The notes beneath the pieces are model-generated. The model ran no database searches. It had not been told where the DNA came from and worked only from the letters and a program-made list of their open reading frames with translations. Below, one piece after another: positions 53,488 through 61,120 of a stretch of DNA of 64,000 bases. The stretch is taken from positions 124,001-188,000 of the forward strand of contig CAVVGO010000006.1 in assembly GCA_963747835.1 (NCBI GenBank). Direction: 5' to 3'. Source of the stretch: JAJPKK01 sp963747835 (GTDB taxonomy: Bacteria; Pseudomonadota; Alphaproteobacteria; Rhizobiales; Xanthobacteraceae). The translations under genes and the position numbers were made by a program. Within the stretch, counting starts at the first letter, position 1. Every line of letters starts with the position of its first letter.

Positions 53488-55395
53488 GTGTTTACGGCCA
53501 ACGGCGCCAAGCGCTTCGCCATCCTCATCGCGGTCGTCATTGCGGTAGCCGTCGTGGCCATAGCCGCCGCGACGCTCGTCGTTCCTGTCGACGCTGTGCG
53601 CGATGCCGTGGTTAGCGAAATCCGCGCGGTGACCGGCCTCGAGCCCGTGTTGCGCGGGCCGATTTCGGTGCGGATGTTCCCGGCCGGCACAGTGACGTTC
53701 TCGGATGTCGTACTCGGCGATGCCGGCCCTGGCGAACCCGCCTTCGCGGCCGAGGAACTGACCGCCAACCTCCGTCTGACGCCGCTGCTCGCCGGCCGCA
53801 TTGAGATCGCCGATATTACGCTCACGAGGCCGCGCATCGCGGTGACGTATGATACCGACGGGCGAACCAACTGGTCGCCGCTCATCGACACGCTGGCGCG
53901 GGCCCTCAAGCCGAACGCGCCGCGTGATGAGCGGGTGGTGTCGTTTACCGAGATCCGGATCAATGATGGCACCATCGCGATCAGCAATCCGAGCCGCAGT
54001 ATCAAAGAGACGATGGAAAGCGTCGAGCTATCGCTCGCCTGGCCGTCGATTGCCAAGAGCTTCGCCGCCACCGGACATTTCACCTGGCATAACGAAATTG
54101 TCGATACCAGCGTCGCCGTCGCGGATTTTCCCGCCGCGCTTGCCGGTGACAATTCCGGCCTGAAATTCCGTTTCAACGGCGCCCCATTCAAGACGGCATT
54201 CGACGGCGTCATGAGCTACGAGCCGTCGCTCAAGCTTGACGGCACGGTCGCGGCAGACGCCGCATCGCTGCGCGACGCGCTGCGCTGGACCGGCGACAAG
54301 TCGCTGCCGGCGGGCGGCCTTGGCCGCTTCGCCCTCAAGGCGCACGCCGCCGTCAATAGCGGCGCGATTGCGCTGTCGAACCTCAATGTCGAACTCGACG
54401 GCAATGTTGCCGAGGGGGCGCTGAGCTATGCTACCACCGGCCGCCAGATGCTGCAGGGAACGCTCGCGGTCGAGAAGCTCGATCTGCGTCCGTATGTCTC
54501 GACCTTCCGGTTGATCGCAGACAATACCCGGGACTGGGACAGCAGGTCGTTCGCGATCGATTGGTTCAATGGATGGGACGCCGATCTGCGCCTGTCCGCC
54601 GCCGGCGTGCAGTTCGCCCATGCGGAACTCGGGCGCACCGCGGTCGCCGGCAACATGCGCTCCGGACGGCTCGTGATCACGGTCGGGGAATCGCAATCGT
54701 TCGGCGGCACCATTACCGGCTCCATCGCGGTCGCAAAGTCCGAGACCGGTGCCGAGATCAAGTCGCAGATGCAGTTCGCCGACGTCAACCTGGAAAAGTG
54801 CCTCTCGGAGCTGTTCGGCCTGCACCGCCTCGAAGGCACTGGCAATTTTGCATTCTCGGTCGAGAGCGGCGGCGCCAATGTGCAGGAGATCGCCAACAAC
54901 CTCAACGGCGCCGTACAGGTCACCGCCAAGCAGGGCGCGCTGACGGGCCTGAGCGTCGAGCAGTTGATGCGTCGGCTCCAGCGCAGTCCGCTGTCCGGCA
55001 ATGGCGATTTCCGCAGCGGCCGGACGCCATTCGACAAGCTCAACGTCGACTTGCGCATCGTGCAGGGCGTGGCGACGGCGGAAGATGTGCATCTCGACGG
55101 TCCGAGCGTGCGCTTCACCGTCGCCGGCACCACATCGATTTCGGCGCGCGACCTCGACCTCTCCGGCACCGCGAACCTGATCAGCACCGCCGACCCCAAT
55201 GCCTCGTTCGAATTGCCGTTCGTGGTCCATGGCCCGTGGGATTTCCCGCTCATCATGCCGGATCCGCAGACCCTGATCCGCCGCTCCGGGGCGACCGCGC
55301 CCCTGCTCGATGCGCTGCAGGATCGCAAAACCGTCGATGCCGTGCGCTCCGCCATCGAGCGCCTCACCGGCGCCGGCGAGCGTAAGCCGCGCTGA
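53488..55395 (+). CDS. AsmA-family protein
   Basis: 635 residues from GTG 53488. An N-terminal membrane anchor (residues 10-32, AILIAVVIAVAVVAIAAATL) is followed by VPVDAVRDAVVSEIRAVTGL, the start of the AsmA N-domain, with LRGPISVRMFPAGTVTFSDV and RPRIAVTYDTDGRTNWSPLI. The long beta-helical body ends in the AsmA_2-type block NLNGAVQVTAKQGALTGLSV. Such proteins form groove-like bridges that move phospholipids between the inner and outer membranes. No partner gene adjoins it. Confidence 0.85.
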   Translation: MFTANGAKRFAILIAVVIAVAVVAIAAATLVVPVDAVRDAVVSEIRAVTGLEPVLRGPISVRMFPAGTVTFSDVVLGDAGPGEPAFAAEELTANLRLTPLLAGRIEIADITLTRPRIAVTYDTDGRTNWSPLIDTLARALKPNAPRDERVVSFTEIRINDGTIAISNPSRSIKETMESVELSLAWPSIAKSFAATGHFTWHNEIVDTSVAVADFPAALAGDNSGLKFRFNGAPFKTAFDGVMSYEPSLKLDGTVAADAASLRDALRWTGDKSLPAGGLGRFALKAHAAVNSGAIALSNLNVELDGNVAEGALSYATTGRQMLQGTLAVEKLDLRPYVSTFRLIADNTRDWDSRSFAIDWFNGWDADLRLSAAGVQFAHAELGRTAVAGNMRSGRLVITVGESQSFGGTITGSIAVAKSETGAEIKSQMQFADVNLEKCLSELFGLHRLEGTGNFAFSVESGGANVQEIANNLNGAVQVTAKQGALTGLSVEQLMRRLQRSPLSGNGDFRSGRTPFDKLNVDLRIVQGVATAEDVHLDGPSVRFTVAGTTSISARDLDLSGTANLISTADPNASFELPFVVHGPWDFPLIMPDPQTLIRRSGATAPLLDALQDRKTVDAVRSAIERLTGAGERKPR

Positions 55396-55460
55396 CAGCG
55401 CCGGATCGCGCGGCGGTTTTTCGGGCAAGGTCGTTTGCAAAATCAAGGAGGCGCGACCGG

Positions 55461-55470
55461 CGTCCGCTAC
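55461..55470. repeat. Left 10-bp target-site duplication of the ISAs1 element
   Basis: CGTCCGCTAC occurs here and again at 56713-56722, exactly outside the two element ends. Confidence 0.7.
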
Positions 55471-56712
55471 CAGGGCAACGAGTCGAGGCTAACATCGGAG
55501 TAGTCCGAGGATTTGGAGCAGGTAGCCCGGAACCCAGGAGGCACGTTTTCGCCGTCGTTTGATGGATAGCTTGTCGTTGGCTTGCCGTATCAGGTTGAGG
55601 GCGAAGTGGCGGACGACGGCCATATTTTTGGCCCCATGACCAACCCGCAGGTGGGATTGGTCTTCATCTCGATGGCCCAATGGCTGCGCACGGCATCCGC
55701 GAAGGCCTCGGCGGCAAGAATGCGAGACGAGATGTAAGAGCGCCGTTCGGTCTCGATTTTGTCGCCGCGTTCGATCCGGCTTTCGACTATCGCGATGGTG
55801 GTGAGCTTGGGGAAGCGGAATGCTCCCGGATAGGAACGCTCTGGGGTCATCCAGTCGACCTCGTGGGATACCGTATGGGTTCGGATTTCGAGCCTGCCAT
55901 GGCCCTTCTCGACGACCTGCGACCGCTCGACCTGGTTGGACGGGACGGTATCGAAATAGCTTTTGATTTCGGCATGAAGCGTCGGCTGATTGTCCTTCAC
56001 GGCCAGAAGGTAGTCGGCTTTGGCATCGAGGATGCCCTGAGCGATGTTCGGATTGCATCCCATGGCATCAATTGAGACCAGGGCGCCTTCGAGGTCGAGG
56101 CGTTCCACCAGCGCCGGAATGGCGGTAATCTCGTTGGATTTTTCGTCGGTCGCTTCCTGGCCCAGCACCAGCCGGCGGGTGGTGGCGAACGCGGAGACCA
56201 GATGCAGGGCTTTGTGCCCGCGCTTACGGTCGTGGCTGCGCCGCGAGGTCTTGCCGTCGATCGCCACCAGGTCAGGCTTGTCCGGCCAGCATTCGGCCAC
56301 CCATGAGGAAAAACAGGCCGCAAACAGCTCCGGATTGATCCGATTCATGACCGTCCGCAGCCAATCGGCGCATGGGATGCCGAAGTGAAACTCGGAGAAC
56401 TGCCGCAACAACGACAGGTGCGCTCCACCCCAATCGACGATGTCGTCATAGTCGTCGCCGCTCGCGATCGTGCCACACACCACCAAAAACAGCACCTCGC
56501 GTAGCGGATACGCGACCTTCCACGATTGCCGCGTATCCTGGATCGCCCCCAAGTGATCGAGCAACAGCCGCAATTGCGGTTTGGCGGACAAGGCTTCCAT
56601 TGGCGCCTCCCGAATTGGAAGCCCCAAGGGAATCAGTTCCGCCGAACCGGCGGAAGAGGCCACCCCCGCCACGTCAAGACAAAATCCACGTTAACCTGAC
56701 CACCTCGCCCTG
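55471..56712. mobile_element. ISAs1-family insertion sequence, 1242 bp
   Basis: The ends are imperfect inverted repeats starting CAGGGC and sharing the AGG-YTAAC block at positions 16-23: left CAGGGCAACGAGTCGAGGC, right (complement) CAGGGCGAGGTGGTCAGGT. A 10-bp direct repeat flanks it. It lies in the space after the AsmA gene and interrupts no recognisable gene. Confidence 0.75.
55489..56672 (-). pseudogene. ISAs1 transposase with internal deletion
   Basis: The frame begins near 56600 (MEALSAKPQLRLLLDHLGAI) and shows LREVLFLVVCGTIASGDDYD, LVAIDGKTSRRSHDRKRGHK, ALVSIDAMGCNP and AVKDNQPTLHAEIKSYF, the catalytic core of this DDE family. At SHWAIE near 55680 about 30 bases are missing: the LHWVLDV-type segment is gone and the frame shifts. 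The C-terminal DEDQSHLRVGHGAKNMAVVR is found only in the next frame, ending at 55489. The deletion removes a conserved C-terminal part, so the copy is probably inactive. Confidence 0.8.
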
Positions 56713-56722
56713 CGTCCGCTAC
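56713..56722. repeat. Right 10-bp target-site duplication of the ISAs1 element
   Basis: CGTCCGCTAC, identical to 55461-55470, directly after the right inverted repeat. Confidence 0.7.
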
Positions 56723-56911
56723 TCCGGCTTTGTGCCGCAAGGCACCGATCGACTATGATTGGCCCAGACGAATCAGCGGCGAAGAGGGAAGGGTCGCCAT
56801 CGCGACCCCATGGGGCTCGCAGACGCGCTTTTAAGTGCTTGATTAGGCGCAGCTTTCTGACGAATTCTGGGGTCCGGCCCGTTCCTGTTCGCACGCGCCA
56901 GCGTGGCATCG

Positions 56912-57167
56912 ATGCTTCAGAGCTTCCTGCGCACCCTTGTGAAAGTTGCGGTTGCATCCCTGATCGTGGGAACGATCCTGGCGCATTTCGGCATCACGTT
57001 CGACGCCTTGATGAACGAGTTCGGGGTGTCGGCGGAACGAGTTCGAATCGTTGTTCCGGCGCGGCGTTGCCTGGGTGGTGCCGAATATCGCGCTCGGCTC
57101 CCTCATCATCGTTCCGGTCTGGTTCCTCGCCTATATCCTGCGCCCGCCCGGCCAGGCCGGGGAGTGA
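56912..57167 (+). CDS. DUF6460 small membrane protein, frameshifted near 57043
   Basis: From ATG 56912 the frame reads MLQSFLRTLVKVAVASLIVG and TILAHFGITFDALMNEFGVS, the first membrane helix of DUF6460. An extra T in CGAGTTCGAATCG breaks it. The following frame gives RRGVAWVVPNIALGSLIIVP and VWFLAYILRPPGQAGE to the stop at 57167, the second helix. About 85 residues when repaired. The family is small, inner-membrane and of unknown function, and is typical of Hyphomicrobiales. It converges with the ABC permease gene after 4 bp. Confidence 0.7.
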
Positions 57168-57171
57168 CATC

Positions 57172-57981
57172 CTACGCGGCTAGCCGGATGGCACTCTCAC
57201 GCCTGCGCTCACGGGATTTCCCAATCAGCGAGGCGGCGATAACGGCCGTCGCGATGACGGCAATGAAAATGGTACAGACCGCGTTGATCTCCGGTTTCAC
57301 GCCGAGCCTCACTTCCGAATAGATGCGGATCGGCAGCGTGGTCGCGCCCGGTCCCGTGGTGAAGCTCGCGATCACGAGGTCGTCGAGGGAGAGCGAAAAC
57401 GCGAGCAGAAACCCGGCCGCTACCGCCGGCATGATCAGCGGCAGCGTGATGGTCATGAAGGTGCGGCCGGGCGGGCAGCCCAGATCCATCGCGGCTTCCT
57501 CAAGGCTGCGGTCGAAGCCGGCGAGCCGCGATTGGACGACGACGGTGACGAAGCACATGGTGAGCGTCGTGTGGGCAATGATTACGGTGACGAATTCGCG
57601 ATCGAGATCGACCGCGACGAACAACAGCAGCAGCGACAGGCCGGTGATGACTTCCGGCATGACGAGCGGCGCATAAGTCATGGCGGCGAATGGCAGGCGG
57701 CCGCGAAACCGAAACCGCGTCAACGCAATCGCCGCCGTGGTGCCGAGCACCGTGGCAAGCGCCGCCGAGACGACCGCGATGCCGAGCGAGGCCACCGCGG
57801 CGTCGATCATGGCGCGGTCTTCGAGGAGCGCCGCGTACCAGCGCGTCGACCAGCCGCCCCACACGGCGACGAGGCGCGAGGCATTGAACGAATACACGAT
57901 GAGGATCGCAATCGGCGCGTAGAGAAACGCAAGTCCGAGCGCCAGCGCCGTGAGGTTGGTGAAGGAGAAGCGCCGGCCCAT
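57172..57981 (-). CDS. potI: Polyamine-type ABC transporter permease
   Basis: 269 residues from ATG 57981. Six membrane helices, beginning LTALALGLAFLYAPIAILIV. The cytoplasmic coupling loop EEAAMDLGCPPGRTFMTITL carries the EAA---G motif that docks the ATPase. It resembles PotI, the second permease of spermidine/putrescine importers, though related systems move other small cations or organic compounds. It overlaps in organisation with the preceding permease gene (1 bp between them), so the three genes form one operon. No periplasmic binding protein gene follows. Confidence 0.85.
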   Translation of the reverse strand: MGRRFSFTNLTALALGLAFLYAPIAILIVYSFNASRLVAVWGGWSTRWYAALLEDRAMIDAAVASLGIAVVSAALATVLGTTAAIALTRFRFRGRLPFAAMTYAPLVMPEVITGLSLLLLFVAVDLDREFVTVIIAHTTLTMCFVTVVVQSRLAGFDRSLEEAAMDLGCPPGRTFMTITLPLIMPAVAAGFLLAFSLSLDDLVIASFTTGPGATTLPIRIYSEVRLGVKPEINAVCTIFIAVIATAVIAASLIGKSRERRRESAIRLAA

Positions 57982-57982
57982 C

Positions 57983-58909
57983 TCAGCGATCCCCGATCTC
58001 GCGGGCCTGCAGGTGCTGATAGAAGGCGATCGGCACCACCAGCAGAACGACCAGCACGACCGCGACCGTGGAGGCGACCGGCCAGTCCTTGTTGGCGAAG
58101 AATTCGACCCAAAGGGTCTGGCCGATCATGGCGGAATCGGAGCCGCCGAGCAGGTCCGGGATGACAAATTCGCCGACGATCGGGATGAAGCATAATAGCG
58201 CGCCGGCGCCGAGGCCGGGCAGCGCCAGGGGCACCGTCACCAGCAGGAACGCCTTCCAGCGCGGACAGCCGAGGTCGGCGGCGGCTTCCAGGAGGGTGTC
58301 GTCGAGTTTCTCCAGGCTCGCGTAAAGCGGCAGCACCATGAACGGCAGGTAGGAGTAGACGAGCCCGATATAGACCGCGGTGTCGGTGGCAAGCCAAGTG
58401 ACCGGCGCATCGACGAGACCCAGTCCCACCAGCGCGCGGTTGAGAAGCCCATCATGCTGGAGGATGTTGATCCAGGCATAGACCCGGATCAGGAACGAGG
58501 TCCAGAACGGCAGCACGATCAGGGTGACGAGCAGCGGGCGAACCCGGCTCGGTGCCCGCGCCATCGCGTAGGCGACCGGAAACCCGAGGAGCACCAGCAT
58601 GACGGTGGACAGCGCGGCGACCTTCAGGCTCTTCAGGTAGGACAGCACGTAAAGGTCGTCGCCCGCGAGACTGAAATAGTTCGCAAATGACAGGCCACCG
58701 ACGAAATCGCGCAAGCCCTGCCAGCCTGCCGCCGGATCGAACACCGGCATATAGGGCGGCTGCGCGATCGCGGTCTCGGACAGGCTGATCTTGAGCACGA
58801 TCAGGAACGGCACCAGGAAAAACGCGATCAGCCACACGTAGGGCACCGCGACCACGAGCCTCTTGCCGAGCGTACGCTGGGCCCTGACACCGGTTGGTTG
58901 CGGTTCCAT
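57983..58909 (-). CDS. potH: Polyamine-type ABC transporter permease
   Basis: 308 residues from ATG 58909. An N-terminal helix, VVAVPYVWLIAFFLVPFLIV, a periplasmic loop with FDPAAGWQGLRDFVGGLSFA, and five more helices. The EAA loop is LLEAAADLGCPRWKAFLLVT. It is the PotH-type partner of the permease encoded next. Its start lies 6 bp past the ATPase stop, which implies coupled translation in a potA-potH-potI order. Confidence 0.85.
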   Translation of the reverse strand: MEPQPTGVRAQRTLGKRLVVAVPYVWLIAFFLVPFLIVLKISLSETAIAQPPYMPVFDPAAGWQGLRDFVGGLSFANYFSLAGDDLYVLSYLKSLKVAALSTVMLVLLGFPVAYAMARAPSRVRPLLVTLIVLPFWTSFLIRVYAWINILQHDGLLNRALVGLGLVDAPVTWLATDTAVYIGLVYSYLPFMVLPLYASLEKLDDTLLEAAADLGCPRWKAFLLVTVPLALPGLGAGALLCFIPIVGEFVIPDLLGGSDSAMIGQTLWVEFFANKDWPVASTVAVVLVVLLVVPIAFYQHLQAREIGDR

Positions 58910-58915
58910 TTGCCC

Positions 58916-60040
58916 TCAGTTGGCCAGCACCAAGGCCGCGGCCGGCGCCCATGACAACCAGACTTCCTGGTCGGGGCCGATTGGCTGATCGAGGCGGCGC
59001 GCCACGTTGGCGACCGCGGCCTTCATGGCGCTGCCGTCGTCGAGCCGCACCTTGTAGATCGAGACGCCGCCGAGATAGCCGATATCCATCACCCGGCCAC
59101 GCGCCGCGTTGCCCGCGTCGGCCAGTCCGGGCGCCACCGCGATGCCCACCTTTTCGGGGCGCAGCACGATGACGACCCGCGCCCCCACGGCGGCGCCGGC
59201 CGCGTCGGCGACCCGATAGCGGCCGCCGCGGCCGTCCTGGATCACCGTCTCATCGGCGCGCGTCTCCACGACGGCGCCTTCGATCAGGTTAACGTCGCCG
59301 ATGAATTCCGCGACCCAGCGCGACTTCGGCTGCTCATAGATCTCCGCCGGGGTCGCAACCTGGGCGATGCGGCCGCGATCCATCACGGCGATGCGGTGAG
59401 CGACCGTCATGGCCTCTTCCTGGTCGTGGGTGACGATCACAAAGGTGGTGCCGAGCCGCGCCTGCAGGTCCATCAGTTCGAACTGGGTCTCCTCGCGCAG
59501 TTTCCTGTCGAGTGCCGCCATCGGCTCATCGAGCAGCAGCACCTGCGGGCGCTTCGCCAGCGAGCGGGCGAGCGCAACGCGCTGGCGCTGGCCGCCGGAA
59601 AGCTGGTCGGGCCGGCGCGAGCCGAGCCCTTCGAGCTTGACGAGGGCAAGCATCTCGTCGACCCGCGCCGCGATGGCGGCCTTGGCGAGGCCATCCTGGC
59701 GCAACCCGAACGCGATGTTGCCGGCGACGCTCAGATGTGGAAACAGCGCGTAGCTCTGGAACATCATGTTGACGGGACGCCGGTGCGGCGGCGTCGCCGC
59801 GATGTCCACGCCGTCCAGCATCACGCGGCCAGCATCCGGCCTTTCAAATCCGGCAAGGATGCGCAGGAGCGTGGTCTTGCCGCAGCCCGACGGCCCAAGC
59901 AGCGCGAAGAACTCGTTGCGGTAGATGTCGAGGCTGAGCGCGTCCACGGCTGCGACGGCGCCGAAGCGCTTGGACACGGCGAGAAAGCGCACCAGCGGCT
60001 CGATTGCCGGATCCGCCCAGGGCGCGAAGCCGCGTCTCAT
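58916..60040 (-). CDS. potA: Polyamine-type ABC transporter ATPase
   Basis: 374 residues from ATG 60040. Walker A GPSGCGKTT near residue 50, Q-loop MMFQSYALFPHL, signature LSGGQRQRVALARSLAKRPQ, Walker B VLLLDEPMAALD and switch His in VIVTHDQEEAM. The C-terminal 110 residues form a TOBE-type regulatory domain (VVIVLRPEKVGIAVAP). It powers import by the two downstream permeases. The first gene of the operon is reached from the 91-bp gap before the CheY gene, where the promoter is expected. Confidence 0.9.
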   Translation of the reverse strand: MRRGFAPWADPAIEPLVRFLAVSKRFGAVAAVDALSLDIYRNEFFALLGPSGCGKTTLLRILAGFERPDAGRVMLDGVDIAATPPHRRPVNMMFQSYALFPHLSVAGNIAFGLRQDGLAKAAIAARVDEMLALVKLEGLGSRRPDQLSGGQRQRVALARSLAKRPQVLLLDEPMAALDRKLREETQFELMDLQARLGTTFVIVTHDQEEAMTVAHRIAVMDRGRIAQVATPAEIYEQPKSRWVAEFIGDVNLIEGAVVETRADETVIQDGRGGRYRVADAAGAAVGARVVIVLRPEKVGIAVAPGLADAGNAARGRVMDIGYLGGVSIYKVRLDDGSAMKAAVANVARRLDQPIGPDQEVWLSWAPAAALVLAN

Positions 60041-60130
60041 CGCAATTCCGTCCGATCAATCTCCCGTCCCTTGATGGGGACCAATCGGGAAATGATCAAG
60101 CAGGAATTTGCGGAGCCATTACGGGACTTA

Positions 60131-60637
60131 TTACGGGACTTGCGCCTCGGAGAGACCCGGCCCGTGTTTGCCGCGGCGAGGCGCCGGGCGATAGCAGCCG
60201 TCCACGTGGACCATGGTGCGCGGCTTCATCATGACGGAAATGATACGGTGCAACAGCGCCTGCGAGGAGACCGGCTTCTTGAGGAACTCGTTCACGCCGA
60301 GCCTTGCGGCCTCCAGCACATGGGCCCGCTCGCCATATCCGCTGAGCATAATGATGGGCAGATCCGAATACGGGAACACCCCGGGCGCGCGCACGATGCG
60401 GGTGAACTCGAAGCCGTTGATGAACGGCATGTCCCAATCCAGCAGTACGAGATCAGGCATCACATGGCGAATTGCTTCCAGCCCGGCGACGCCGTCGGCG
60501 GCCTCGGTCATATTCCTGATGCCGATATTCGACAGGAGTTCACGCACGATCTTGCGCATGAAGGCGTTGTCTTCGACGATCAGGACCTTAAGGGATCGCA
60601 GCCGCTGCTTGATCTCTTCGGCACGCGCACCTTGCAT
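60131..60637 (-). CDS. CheY-like response regulator
   Basis: 168 residues from ATG 60637, with GGAG six bases upstream. Receiver domain: VLIVEDNAFMRKIVRELL (acidic pair), phosphoacceptor Asp in LVLLDWDMPFINGFEFTRIV, and Lys in FLKKPVSSQALL. The C-terminal 30 residues are basic and Pro/Gly-rich with no output domain. Similar receivers with an NAFMRK start act on chemotaxis or cell-cycle partners. No kinase is adjacent. Confidence 0.85.
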   Translation of the reverse strand: MQGARAEEIKQRLRSLKVLIVEDNAFMRKIVRELLSNIGIRNMTEAADGVAGLEAIRHVMPDLVLLDWDMPFINGFEFTRIVRAPGVFPYSDLPIIMLSGYGERAHVLEAARLGVNEFLKKPVSSQALLHRIISVMMKPRTMVHVDGCYRPAPRRGKHGPGLSEAQVP

Positions 60638-61120
60638 CACAAACTCCGCCGACGCATCCCTCGTGCCCCGGCGTTGTGACTACATCGCTGCCAATTGCCG
60701 TCGCGTTAAATAGCGTGGACAAATTTAACGGAATTTTCCGCGATGTCGCGGCGGCCGCAAATGCACGGACACTCTCCCCGAGTCGTTCGAGGCAGCAAAC
60801 TCGCCATCGAAACCCGATCAGCCGATCCGCCTCTAATTATCCAAGAAACTCCGCAGCTTCCGCGACCGCGACGGATGCTTCAGCTTCCGCAGGGCCTTGG
60901 CGCCTCGATCTGCTGGACGCGCTCGCGGGCTACTGGGAACTGCTGGCCGACCTCTTCACGCGAGTGGTCTGTATTCATACCGATACCGAAGCGCGTGGGC
61001 AGAGCCTTCTCTGCGACGGGGCGGAGGGCCTACCCAACTGTCGCTCGCATTCAGACTTTATTCCTACGATTGGACACGGCTCTCCGTGATGCTACAATTT
61101 TTGCGGGAAGGGGTTCACCC
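60638..61120. other. Junction region holding an rpoD remnant
   Basis: No intact gene. 60638-60832 looks like native intergenic DNA. 60833-61030 is the rpoD 3' fragment on the minus strand, and base composition turns AT-rich after about 61060. The Z1 gene ribosome site (GGAAGGGG) lies at 61106-61113. Confidence 0.6.
60833..61030 (-). pseudogene. rpoD: Decayed 3' fragment of rpoD (sigma-70 region 4.2)
   Basis: Reading the minus strand gives RFGIGMNTDHSREEVGQQFP and VARERVQQIEA, then after a two-base shift KALRKLKHPSRSRKLRSFLDN and a stop at 60833. This is the C-terminal end of the housekeeping sigma factor, including the region 4.2 helix-turn-helix. Several positions deviate from the highly conserved family sequence (SREEVG for TLEEVG, FPVARERVQ for FSVTRERIR), and upstream of about 61030 the similarity ends. 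It is a remnant, not a working gene. The missing 5' part lies on the side now occupied by the Z1 gene, so the acquired DNA probably cut it off. Confidence 0.85.

Noticed and set aside
60743..61120. N-terminal extension of the Z1 helicase in the same open frame
   Set aside because: The stretch overlaps the antisense rpoD remnant and has no domain-like sequence. GTG 61121 has a good ribosome site and coincides with the start of helicase-like sequence.
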